Source: Lacrimispora xylanisolvens (GTDB lineage Bacteria; Bacillota; Clostridia; Lachnospirales; Lachnospiraceae). From it: 64,000 nucleotides of DNA. This document shows positions 34,962 through 43,071 of this stretch, piece after piece; within the stretch, counting starts at the first letter, position 1; each line of letters starts with the position of its first letter. The stretch spans positions 186,001 to 250,000 of the forward strand of contig NZ_PTJA01000001.1 of assembly GCF_002934545.1 (NCBI RefSeq), in the 5' to 3' direction. The position numbers and the translations under genes were made by a program. The notes below the pieces were generated by a model. The model was not told where the DNA came from and did not search any database. It saw nothing but the letters and a program-made list of their open reading frames with translations.

Positions 34962-35959
34962 GTTATAAACTTCTGGTTTTGAATACTGAAACCAATACCT
35001 TATTTGATTATGCCCCTGTGACCGAAAGCGTCACTTATACAACCAACAGAAACGGAAGTGCCGGTACACTTACATTTACTTTACTTAAAAACCAATCCCT
35101 AAACCTTACAGAAGGAGCAAGAGTTCAATTTTATGTTGATGGAAAAGAAATCTTCCTGGGATTTGTTTTTGTTATTGAGCAAAACCGCTGGGGGGAGATC
35201 TCTGTTACGGCCTATGATCAGCTGCGGTACTTAAAATGCAATGCCAGCTACAGCTTTATCAATAAAACTCTTGGGGAAATCATTCAGCAGATTGCAACGG
35301 ATATGGAACTGAAAACGGGTGTTCTGGAAAATACCGGACACTCGTTTGATAAGCTGACAAAAGAAAATACTTCATGTCTGGATATCATTGAGTATGGACT
35401 TATGTTAACTCAATACAAAACTGGAAAAACCTTTGTATTTTATGATGATTTCGGAAAGCTATGCCTTAGGGAAGCCCAGAATATGAAATCAGATATTCTG
35501 ATTGGAGATGGAAGCGTTATAACCGATTACACCTATAAATCAGATATTGATACAGATACTTATAATCAGGTGAAACTGGTGAAATCAAATAAGGAAACCG
35601 GTCAGATAGACAATTATATATTTAAAGATCAGACAACAATTAAAAAATGGGGATTACTCCAGAATTTTGTTAAAGTGGATGAGAATCTAAACGATGCCCA
35701 AATCAGTGAGCAGGGAAATATTATGATGGCATATTATGACCGGGTATTAAAAACAATAACCATAAACGGTGTCGGCGGAGCACCGGATTTAAAAGCAGGT
35801 GCAATGGCTTACTTTAAACTTAAGGATGTACCAGAACTGAAAACCAGGTACTCATTAATTCTGGATAAAGTAAAGCACACCTTTGCCGCCGGAGAACACA
35901 CAATGAACCTGGAAGCCAGGATTGTTGATAAGGAGGTATATCTGGGTGGAATTAATTGA
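34958..35959 (+). CDS. xkdQ: Tail hub protein (XkdQ/gp27-like)
   Basis: A 333-residue protein of the XkdQ/YqbQ family (late control gene D/gp27 fold): LTFTLLKNQSLNLTEGARVQFYVDG, FLGFVFVIEQNRWGEISVTAYDQLRYLKC and NKTLGEIIQQIATDMEL in the first half, DFGKLCLREAQNM in the middle. It forms the ring between tube and puncturing spike. Translation is coupled to the preceding gene by a 4-base overlap. Confidence 0.88.
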   Translation: MSYKLLVLNTETNTLFDYAPVTESVTYTTNRNGSAGTLTFTLLKNQSLNLTEGARVQFYVDGKEIFLGFVFVIEQNRWGEISVTAYDQLRYLKCNASYSFINKTLGEIIQQIATDMELKTGVLENTGHSFDKLTKENTSCLDIIEYGLMLTQYKTGKTFVFYDDFGKLCLREAQNMKSDILIGDGSVITDYTYKSDIDTDTYNQVKLVKSNKETGQIDNYIFKDQTTIKKWGLLQNFVKVDENLNDAQISEQGNIMMAYYDRVLKTITINGVGGAPDLKAGAMAYFKLKDVPELKTRYSLILDKVKHTFAAGEHTMNLEARIVDKEVYLGGIN

Positions 35960-36239
35960 AAGACTGCAATCCATTATTATTGATACAACAAGAGCCCTGG
36001 ATTTACTTGATACAGGTTATGCGACTGTTATATCGGCCTCACCTCTTACACTTTGCATAGAGGCGACAAGGTTAAATGTTACGGAACCGGTGGCAGTGAT
36101 GACAGATAATGTACGATACAAGGCTGTTACCGTTCAGGGAGAAACTGTAGTAATTAATAAAGGTCTGAAGCCAGGAGATAAGGTTTTGTACTTAAAAGCC
36201 GACTCCGGTCAGAGCTATATAGTAATTTCGAAAGTGTAG
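35946..36239 (+). CDS. DUF2577-like baseplate protein (XkdR-like)
   Basis: A 97-residue protein (VELIERLQSIIIDTTRALDLLDTGYATVIS then an OB-like beta-barrel ending KVLYLKADSGQSYIVISKV), matching the XkdR/DUF2577 slot between hub and gp25-like protein. The chosen start is GTG 35946: AAGGAGG at 35930-35936 lies 9 bases before it, while the in-frame TTG codons further up would put the ribosome site inside the gene. It overlaps the xkdQ end by 14 bases. Confidence 0.78.
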   Translation: MELIERLQSIIIDTTRALDLLDTGYATVISASPLTLCIEATRLNVTEPVAVMTDNVRYKAVTVQGETVVINKGLKPGDKVLYLKADSGQSYIVISKV

Positions 36240-36252
36240 GTGAAGAAAAAAC

Positions 36253-36657
36253 ATGGCAACATTGCCGGATTCATCAAGTGCATTTTTATATGAAGGCGAG
36301 AAGAGAGAGTACCCTACGGATACATATCTGGTTGACAAAGGAACTGGGACAATCAGAAAAATGGGACAAGGTCTGGAGGCCATGAAACAGGCGGCTGATA
36401 TTATATTGAGTGTGGAACGGTATGAAAACCAGATCTATTCTTCAAATTTTGGCAGAGAGTTAAAAAAACTGGTGGGCAAGCCGCCAGAATATGTGACAAG
36501 TATGTTGAAACGGCGGATCAGAGAGGCATTTTCCGTAGACTCTCGGTTTTTGTCAGTGGATAACTTTGTCTTTGAGATAACTGACACCGGTACAATAAAA
36601 TGCGGATTTCAGTTAAAGACCGCGTTTGGTACTCTTTCAGAGGAGGTGGAAATTTGA
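36253..36657 (+). CDS. Baseplate wedge protein, gp25-like (XkdS/DUF2634)
   Basis: A 134-residue protein of the DUF2634/XkdS family with the gp25 lysozyme-like fold pattern: FLYEGEKREYPTDTYLVDKGTG, GLEAMKQAADIILSVERYENQIYSSNFG, LKTAFGTLSEEVEI. It connects the sheath to the baseplate. The ATG follows GTGAAGAAAAA, a weak site. Its stop TGA overlaps the TTG start of the next gene. Confidence 0.85.
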   Translation: MATLPDSSSAFLYEGEKREYPTDTYLVDKGTGTIRKMGQGLEAMKQAADIILSVERYENQIYSSNFGRELKKLVGKPPEYVTSMLKRRIREAFSVDSRFLSVDNFVFEITDTGTIKCGFQLKTAFGTLSEEVEI

Positions 36658-37802
36658 TTGATTTTAGTAATAAGACTTATGGAAATATATTAAGCAGGCA
36701 GCTAAATCGTGTACCCGATACCATAGATAAGAGAGAGGGATCCATGATTCAGACCGCTCTTGGACCGGAAAGCTGGTATCTGGAAGGCTTGTATCTTGAT
36801 CTGGATTCTGTACAAAAAAATGCTTATGCCGAAACCGCAGGAGGTAATTTCCTTGACTTACTGGTGGCTGAGCGTGGGATTGAGAGAAAAACATCTACTT
36901 ATGCAGTTAAAAAGGGTGTATTTAACAGAACGGTTTCGGTTGGATCCCGTTTCTCTGCCCTTACAGGTGATGGATACCTGACTTATCAGGTTACAGAATT
37001 CATTGGGCAGACGGAGACTGGTTATGCCTATAAAATGAAATGTGAAGCTGCCGGAGAAATCGGAAATAATTATACGGGTCAGTTGATAGCAATTGATTAT
37101 GTCACCGGGCTGACTTCTGCAGAGCTTACTGAACTTTTATCAGCAGGAACGGAAGAAGAAAAGGATAGTTCTTTGCGGGAACGGTATCTGGCAACTTTTG
37201 ATGTGGCTTCATTTGGAGGTAACATAGCCTCTTACCGCAATGCGATTCTTGCCATAGACGGAGTAGGAGAAGTACAGGTTTATCCGGCATGGAAAGGGGG
37301 AGGTACAGTACTGTGCAGCATTCTTGACGGGAATCTGCGTCCCGCTGGCGAGGAACTGATACATGCGGTTCAAGAAACCATTTGTCCTTTGGAAGAAGGG
37401 GGAACAGTGCCTTCGGCAAGTGGTTATGGACTTGCTCCTATTGGGGCAGAAGTCACCATTGGGACGGGAACTGAGTTAGAGTTAAATATTTCTCTTACGG
37501 TTCAGTTTCTTAATACTGTACCTAACGGAGGTTCCGCCTATAAAAGCCAGATAGAAAAGAAAATAGAGGAATATCTTCAGTCAGTTCGTCAGTCATGGGG
37601 AACCATGGTGAAAAGCCAGAAAATAGAATATGCCGTTACTGTGTATATATCCAGAATAATTTATGCAATTCTTGATATTCCAGAGGTGGTAAATGTAACT
37701 GAAGTATTAATAAACGGTGCGGCATCTGACGTGGTATGCAAAGAAGATTTTTCGCTGCAGCAGGTGCCAATATTAGGGAAGGTGACGGTAAATGGCAGTT
37801 GA
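36654..37802 (+). CDS. xkdT: Baseplate J/gp47-family protein (XkdT-like)
   Basis: A 382-residue baseplate J protein: DFSNKTYGNILSRQLNRVPDTIDKREGSMIQTAL at the start, YLDLDSVQKNAYAETAGGNFLDLLVAERG and KKGVFNRTVSVGSRF further on, YRNAILAIDGVGEVQVYPAWKGGGTV in the centre. It forms the wedge with the gp25-like and XkdU-like proteins. TTG 36654 is taken as start because AGGAGGTGG lies 7 bases before it and it overlaps the upstream stop; an ATG at 36600 would lie far inside the previous gene. Confidence 0.88.
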   Translation: MIDFSNKTYGNILSRQLNRVPDTIDKREGSMIQTALGPESWYLEGLYLDLDSVQKNAYAETAGGNFLDLLVAERGIERKTSTYAVKKGVFNRTVSVGSRFSALTGDGYLTYQVTEFIGQTETGYAYKMKCEAAGEIGNNYTGQLIAIDYVTGLTSAELTELLSAGTEEEKDSSLRERYLATFDVASFGGNIASYRNAILAIDGVGEVQVYPAWKGGGTVLCSILDGNLRPAGEELIHAVQETICPLEEGGTVPSASGYGLAPIGAEVTIGTGTELELNISLTVQFLNTVPNGGSAYKSQIEKKIEEYLQSVRQSWGTMVKSQKIEYAVTVYISRIIYAILDIPEVVNVTEVLINGAASDVVCKEDFSLQQVPILGKVTVNGS

Positions 37803-38313
37803 TCTGAAAATGCTTCTTCCGGAATGGTTTCAAAATGTAGTTGAATTTAATGAATTGCTGGAAACAGAGGCCATAGAACTGGAAGAAGCCGAAGATTGTA
37901 TCCGTTCTGTGAGGAATAATTGTTATATACAGACTGCTGATGAAGCGACTATTTTACTTTTAGAAAAAAGATTTGGCATTGTTTATCGGGGAGAAAGCCT
38001 GGAATTCAGAAGAAGCCGTATCATGCAGAGATATAATACGGTGGTTCCTTTTACGGTAGGGTTTTTAAAAGATCGTCTGGCGGAGCTTTATGGAGTGGAT
38101 GGATACAAGGTTATGGTAGATGGTAAAAAAAGTTTAATTGATATTAAAATTACCTCAGACCGTTATGGAGCCGTTGATCTTCTTTACAATTTGCTATGGG
38201 ATATTTTACCGGCACATATACAGATTACCGCCAGGCAGGTGAATACAAAGAATTTTAAAGGCGTTTTAAGTCTGGGATCAACGGTAAGTGGAACCAAGGT
38301 AATTACAATTTAA
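37792..38313 (+). CDS. DUF2313-type baseplate protein (XkdU-like)
   Basis: A 173-residue protein of the YmfQ/XkdU family (LLPEWFQNVVEFNELLETEAIELEEAE, ILLLEKRFGIVYRGESLEFRRSRIM, LPAHIQITARQVNTKNFKG). It overlaps the xkdT end by 11 bases. In phages and tailocins this protein links baseplate wedge and tail fibre. No bound cofactor or enzymatic motif is seen. Confidence 0.85.
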   Translation: MAVDLKMLLPEWFQNVVEFNELLETEAIELEEAEDCIRSVRNNCYIQTADEATILLLEKRFGIVYRGESLEFRRSRIMQRYNTVVPFTVGFLKDRLAELYGVDGYKVMVDGKKSLIDIKITSDRYGAVDLLYNLLWDILPAHIQITARQVNTKNFKGVLSLGSTVSGTKVITI

Positions 38314-38322
38314 GGAGGTTTT

Positions 38323-39939
38323 ATGGGACAATATAATAAAGCAGTTTTGACGACTGCGGGAGAAAAATTAATTGCACGGGCTTTGGCGGGAGAGATCAAG
38401 CTGAATATTACTAAGGCGAAAACATCCGATTTTGCGTATCCGGAAAATGCAGATTTAAAACGTCTGACGGATATGCAGGGCGTCAGGCAAACAGTCTGTG
38501 ATCCGGAAACAGTGGTATTTAATGAAACAATAATTCAGACCAGGGTACTGTTTAGTAATGAGGATATTGCGTCAACGTACTACATACACAACATTGGTCT
38601 ATATGCAATGGACGGGACTCATGAGGTCCTTTTTTCTATTGTGACAGCAGAGATGCCAGATGAAATGCCACAATACAATGGGGTAGCGTCTACCTCTTAT
38701 ATTTACAATATTCAGAATGTTGTTCAGGATGCCGCTCAACTCAATATTTCTTTGAATCCTTCCGGAACGGCTACAATCCAGGATGTATTGGAACGGGTGG
38801 ATGCAACTAGTGGCGATATATCAGAAACAGTCATTGAAACTCTGGAAACCGTAGAGGATAAATATCCGGTACCGGCTGCGGGGGAGAGTGTAAAGCGGTT
38901 TTTCGGGAAGATAATTACGTTCATGAAAAACATAAAACCTCTTACGGGAGATATCAATATCTATGTATCAGCTAATACGGGATCTGATATAACTGGTGAT
39001 GGTAATCAGGATAGGCCATATTTCAGCATTACAAAAGCATTAGAAATGGCACCAAAAGATCTAAATGGGTATAAGGCAACTATATTTATATCTGGCGGGA
39101 CATATAATGAAGATTTAACCATTTCCGGATTTGGTACAAGTGGTTACTTAATGTTTTCGTTATCCGGAAATGTAACCATAGGACACGTTTTGGTAAGAGG
39201 ATCACTATTAACAATCGGTTCTTCTGTTACGGAAACCTCACGTACATTTACCATGAACTCATTAACAATAACTGATGGAAGTAATTTTAATGCGTGGTCC
39301 AATGTTTATATTTCAACGGTTTCAAAACAATCATTGGATACAATTGGAAATAATTATTCTATAGCGATTTCTCGTAACAGTAGTGCATATGTGTCGGGAA
39401 TTACAACATTGGGGGGAAATAATGGAACTGCCATACGTATTCATACTATGTCAAAAGCGTACTTTTATTCAATCTCGGGTAGTGGTTTTAATATAGGTAT
39501 TGCAGTAGAAACAAATTCACAACTTTCAAGTTGGTCTAACAACATATTAGCAACTACGCCAATATATCATGATGCTGGTGGTATGATTATTCATCCAAAT
39601 GGTACTCAAATAGCGGGTATATTTACATCTGGATTATCATGTACATGGGGAACATTATCCGGAGGGTATATAAGGAATGGTAACGCTATTGGAACTGCAA
39701 TGATTACAATAGCACTTACAGTAACTATTACAACGGCTTTATCTGCGGGCACACAATATTTCATATCAGGTTTTCCGCAAGTTGCTGGTACAAGTACAAT
39801 TGCTGTTTCCGTGCATGACAAACTAGATGTTTATTATTGTTTTCTGTATCATGATGGTAGAATAGAACTTTCATTAATAAATCCATTATCAGCAGGTAGT
39901 TTTCTTGTATTTAACTGCACATATATGACGACAAGTTAA
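38323..39939 (+). CDS. Tail fibre protein with collar-type N-terminus and beta-helix body (XkdV-like)
   Basis: A 538-residue receptor-binding protein. Residues 1-150 are the attachment domain of XkdV/tail-collar fibres (QYNKAVLTTAGEKLIARALAG, IHNIGLYAMDGTHEVLFSIVTAEMPD). A short hinge (about 150-210) follows. Residues about 212-400 start IYVSANTGSDITGDGNQDRP and have the repeating short strands of a right-handed beta-helix as in pectate-lyase-like fibre bodies; a beta-rich tip ends the chain. The distal part is more AT-rich and Ser/Thr/Asn-rich than the rest of the cluster. No separate fibre chaperone gene follows. GGAGG precedes the ATG. Confidence 0.82.
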   Translation: MGQYNKAVLTTAGEKLIARALAGEIKLNITKAKTSDFAYPENADLKRLTDMQGVRQTVCDPETVVFNETIIQTRVLFSNEDIASTYYIHNIGLYAMDGTHEVLFSIVTAEMPDEMPQYNGVASTSYIYNIQNVVQDAAQLNISLNPSGTATIQDVLERVDATSGDISETVIETLETVEDKYPVPAAGESVKRFFGKIITFMKNIKPLTGDINIYVSANTGSDITGDGNQDRPYFSITKALEMAPKDLNGYKATIFISGGTYNEDLTISGFGTSGYLMFSLSGNVTIGHVLVRGSLLTIGSSVTETSRTFTMNSLTITDGSNFNAWSNVYISTVSKQSLDTIGNNYSIAISRNSSAYVSGITTLGGNNGTAIRIHTMSKAYFYSISGSGFNIGIAVETNSQLSSWSNNILATTPIYHDAGGMIIHPNGTQIAGIFTSGLSCTWGTLSGGYIRNGNAIGTAMITIALTVTITTALSAGTQYFISGFPQVAGTSTIAVSVHDKLDVYYCFLYHDGRIELSLINPLSAGSFLVFNCTYMTTS

Positions 39940-40060
39940 TTAAGGAAATCGTGGGATCAAACAAGCTCAATAATAAATAATCGTAAAGACAATGCCTCTA
40001 AATAGAGTATGTTAATATGACTTTTATTAACCTGGATTGAGTTGGTTTTATATGGATTTA

Positions 40061-40098
40061 GGGCTTTGTGAATGGAGTATTTTCACAGAGCCCTTTTT
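40061..40098 (+). terminator. Terminator of the tail cluster
   Basis: GGGCTTTGTGAA (40061-40072) pairs with TTCACAGAGCCC (40082-40093) with one G-T pair, followed by TTTTT. The 40 kb boundary of the tail module is set by it; no lysis gene lies before it. Confidence 0.85.
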
Positions 40099-40114
40099 AA
40101 TGGTTGAATATGGA

Positions 40115-41266
40115 TCAATCATAAAAATGATAGTCATAATAAAGATTTATGAGAAGGAATGTTTTCCTTAACATCATATCACCCAATTCATAATACATGG
40201 ATTGATCTACAAGATCCTCCATATTATTTGCATTATGCTCACTTAAATACTCAGATAGTCTTTGATCGTAATGTTCCTGCCACTCCTGTTGGGTGGTTCT
40301 TAAAACTTCCAGTTCATCTTCAGATAATTTTTCTAAACATAATTTAAAAATCTTATTCATCTCATTATAACAGCCATTTTTGTAATTGCGGGCATTTAAA
40401 TTAACTTCTTCCTGGTCTTCAAGACTGATATTATAGTAAGCTCTAAAATCCATTAAATAAGCAAGAGTATCCAGATAATTTTGCCTGTCGTAAGAATCTG
40501 ACTTCGATACTGCGTCTTTCGTTTCTGTACTATCAACAAGCAATTGGTCTATTGCTTGTTGACAGTAATCATGCCACTCTACATCTGGCAAGCTATCAAA
40601 CGAATCTAAGTGTTTATCAAATGTATCCTTATCAACTGGCATATCATGTTTAAAATAGGTAATGTCAGGAGTCCCCCCAACTGAATTTATCATATCATCC
40701 TGAAAAAAAGTATCTCCAATAAACAACACCTTGCTCACGGAAGTATCACTTGAGCTGCTTGATGACATAAATGAACCATCTGCTTTGAGATTATACATTG
40801 TCCTATATGAAACAATAAAGCCATATACGTTGCCTTCTTTATATCGCAGGATAATAAACCCGTTATAATCCTCTATTGCCAGCACGACCTCAGATACTCC
40901 ATCACCATCCAGATCTACTACAGCGAATTGCGGGGTTTTTATTGGATTTGAATCATAAGCAAGTTCATTCAAGTAACCATTCCATTCATGATCTAAATCA
41001 TTATAAGGAGATTTGTCTGTACATAATAGAGTTTGTTCATTTAGGAGCACGGCTTTGAAAGTTTGCATAGGGGATAAAGCATCGGTGTCGGAAGTTAAAG
41101 GGGTAGGTGATATGTTTGATGAACTAGATTCATTCTCTGATTTAGTTGTACTTAATGAGCTGGGAGACATTTGTTCATTAGTAATGCCCTCTGTTGACGA
41201 GGATTTACTACAGGAGCTCAACAAAAATAATCCCAGGAAAGCTAAAATAACAATATATTTTTTCAT
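40115..41266 (-). CDS. Lipoprotein with LprI-like C-terminal domain
   Basis: A 383-residue lipoprotein (lipobox LSSC, Cys19), Ser/Thr/Glu-rich spacer (about 20-65), a central domain with a calcium-binding-repeat-like strand VVDLDGDGVSEVVLAIEDY, and a C-terminal helical domain with Cys-x-n-Leu pattern (YKNGCYNEMNKIFKLCLEKLSEDELEVLRTTQ is partly cited) resembling the LprI lysozyme-inhibitor family (DUF1311). ATG 41266 starts a proper signal peptide; the upstream in-frame start does not. Convergent with the tail cluster and not obviously part of it, though a surface lysozyme inhibitor beside a tail particle is notable. Confidence 0.7.
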   Translation of the reverse strand: MKKYIVILAFLGLFLLSSCSKSSSTEGITNEQMSPSSLSTTKSENESSSSNISPTPLTSDTDALSPMQTFKAVLLNEQTLLCTDKSPYNDLDHEWNGYLNELAYDSNPIKTPQFAVVDLDGDGVSEVVLAIEDYNGFIILRYKEGNVYGFIVSYRTMYNLKADGSFMSSSSSSDTSVSKVLFIGDTFFQDDMINSVGGTPDITYFKHDMPVDKDTFDKHLDSFDSLPDVEWHDYCQQAIDQLLVDSTETKDAVSKSDSYDRQNYLDTLAYLMDFRAYYNISLEDQEEVNLNARNYKNGCYNEMNKIFKLCLEKLSEDELEVLRTTQQEWQEHYDQRLSEYLSEHNANNMEDLVDQSMYYELGDMMLRKTFLLINLYYDYHFYD

Positions 41267-41485
41267 AATACTACATTCTCCCAATAATAGTGGAATTAAT
41301 AATTTTTTCTTAACCACGTGTTATAAATATCTATAACCAAAGTTTACCATTGTAATCTCACTGTGTCAAACCTACAAAAATGTATTGTGATACAAAGCTT
41401 TCTCTTGTAAATTGACAGTTTATTAGATAATATAAATATAATACAGGTATAAAATTATATATGTAGCCTGGGGGGAGGAACCAAT

Positions 41486-42070
41486 ATTATAAAAAAAGAA
41501 GTTCTAATTCTATTAACTCACCAATGGTGCGATTGGGAAGGAAGTTACGCGATTGCCGTAATTAATTCATTTTCCGATTATACAGTAAAAACCATAGCGA
41601 TCGATAATCTTCCTAAAACCTCAATGGGCGGTATCAGAGCCGGCGTTGATTATACCATTGAAGATTACCATTCCTATGAAAACCTTGCTATGGTAATTAT
41701 GCCGGGAGGTCTTTCCTGGGAAGAAAACGATTATATAGAAATAAAAGAATTTGTCAAACAGCTTATCGATAGGAATATTCCAGTAGCAGCAATCTGTGGT
41801 GCCACCTATTTCCTGTGTAAACACGGATTCCTTGATCATGTTAAGCATACGGGAGATTCTTTGGAGTATTTCAAGAGTGCAAAAAATTACAAAGGTGAAG
41901 ATCACTATATCCCCGCTCAGGTCGTAGTAGACGGAGGGATCATGACTGCCAATGAAACCGCAGCCGTTGAATTCGCCTATGAGATTTTTAAAATCCTTAA
42001 AATAGACAGTGATGAGGAAATGAGTCAGTGGTATGATAATTTTAAGAATGGGGCTGTACGGCAGATTTAG
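41486..42070 (+). CDS. DJ-1/PfpI-family protein with non-standard start codon
   Basis: The reading frame encodes a complete glutamine amidotransferase-like protein (IKKEVLILL at the start, WCDWEGSYAIAVINSF, nucleophile elbow AAICGATYFLC with the reactive Cys, MTANETAAVEFAYEI). No ATG, GTG or TTG exists near the true N-terminus: the first ATG (41624) would delete 46 residues including a core strand. GGGGGAGG at 41471-41478 lies 7 bases before ATT 41486 and 10 before ATA 41489, so AUU is the likely start, giving 194 residues. Members include YoaZ/YdeA-type proteins linked to stress. It precedes a methyltransferase gene by 17 bases. Confidence 0.75.
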   Translation: MIKKEVLILLTHQWCDWEGSYAIAVINSFSDYTVKTIAIDNLPKTSMGGIRAGVDYTIEDYHSYENLAMVIMPGGLSWEENDYIEIKEFVKQLIDRNIPVAAICGATYFLCKHGFLDHVKHTGDSLEYFKSAKNYKGEDHYIPAQVVVDGGIMTANETAAVEFAYEIFKILKIDSDEEMSQWYDNFKNGAVRQI

Positions 42071-42087
42071 ACTATAAAGGAGAAGAT

Positions 42088-42864
42088 ATGGATTTCAGAA
42101 AAACGTTTGACACAATTCCAGAGCAATTTGATAAATGGAGACCCAGGTATTGTGAGGAGCTTTATTCCGAAATAATTACCCGTACAGATCTGGGTACCCA
42201 CAAATCAGCTCTGGAAATCGGACCGGGGACAGGGCAGGCCACGGAGCCTTTCCTAAAGACAGGATGTGACTATCTGGCGATCGAGCTGGGGGAAAATTTT
42301 GCTGAGTACATGCAAAACAAGTTTGGTACTTATGATAATTTCCATATTGTGAATGACGACTTTGAGACCCACAATTTTGGAGACCGGAAATTTGACCTCA
42401 TATACTCTGCTGCAACCATACAGTGGATTCCGGAGAACATTGGATTTCCTAAGATATTTGACCTTTTAAAACCCGGTGGGATCTTAGCTATGTTCATGAC
42501 ATACTCCGATTACAAAAGTGGGAATGAAGCGTTGTATGAACAGATGGAGGAAGTATACAGAAAGCATTTTTATGTTGAAACAAAGTATACGTGCAGACTG
42601 GACTACGAACATGCTCTCAATTACGGATTTACGGACTTAAACTACCAGGAATGGAATAAAGAGAGATTTCTAAGTGCAGACGAGTATGTGGAATACTTAG
42701 CAGGAACCCAGGTGGAGCATATAACATTAAAAGAGCCCTATAAAACCAGATTTTATGAGGGGATCAGGGAAGCTGTTAGGAATGCCGGAAATCAGATAAA
42801 AATAATTGATACAATTGCATTATATTTGACTAAGAAGCCTGATTCTGATGCCGTTTCACTATAA
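42088..42864 (+). CDS. Class I SAM-dependent methyltransferase
   Basis: A 258-residue protein with the Rossmann-like methyltransferase motif I EIGPGTGQ (about residue 43), acidic end of strand 2 (AIELGE), motif with NDDFE and post-motif LLKPGGILAMF. The start MDFRKTFDTIPEQFDKWRPRY resembles the Methyltransf_11 group of small-molecule enzymes. AAGGAGA precedes the ATG. Substrate unknown; probably cotranscribed with the DJ-1-like gene and terminated by the hairpin at 42874. Confidence 0.85.
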   Translation: MDFRKTFDTIPEQFDKWRPRYCEELYSEIITRTDLGTHKSALEIGPGTGQATEPFLKTGCDYLAIELGENFAEYMQNKFGTYDNFHIVNDDFETHNFGDRKFDLIYSAATIQWIPENIGFPKIFDLLKPGGILAMFMTYSDYKSGNEALYEQMEEVYRKHFYVETKYTCRLDYEHALNYGFTDLNYQEWNKERFLSADEYVEYLAGTQVEHITLKEPYKTRFYEGIREAVRNAGNQIKIIDTIALYLTKKPDSDAVSL

Positions 42865-42873
42865 TAAGTAAAG

Positions 42874-42907
42874 ACTCGGATTTCCTCTTGGGAAGTCCGA
42901 GTTTTTC
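42874..42907 (+). terminator. Terminator after the methyltransferase gene
   Basis: ACTCGGATTTCC (42874-42885) pairs with GGAAGTCCGAGT (42891-42902) with one G-T pair; TTTTT follows. Confidence 0.85.
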
Positions 42908-42993
42908 TGTCCCTGGGATCGAACATGCTCTATTTAATAATATTGGTTTTCCGGTTAATAATAATTAAGAAATTTCTTTAACAGAATAAGACA

Positions 42994-43022
42994 TTGCATT
43001 TAGTGCAATAAAATATTATAAT
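42994..43022 (+). promoter_or_regulatory. Promoter of the YhgE/Pip gene
   Basis: TTGCAT (42994-42999), 17-base spacer, perfect TATAAT (43017-43022). Confidence 0.6.
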
Positions 43023-43071
43023 ACATAGCTATTCACTTCATATTTATGAATCCATTACAAGGGAGGTAAGC

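Noticed and set aside
28102-40098. Complete prophage, type VI secretion or extracellular contractile injection system
   Set aside because: Head, packaging, integrase and lysis genes are missing, ruling out a complete prophage. No ClpV/VipA-type or AAA ATPase gene and no TssJLM-type membrane genes are present, and gene order is that of PBSX tails.
41624-42070. ATG 41624 as start of the DJ-1-like gene
   Set aside because: It would delete 46 conserved N-terminal residues and has no ribosome site, whereas GGGGGAGG stands before the ATT codon at 41486.
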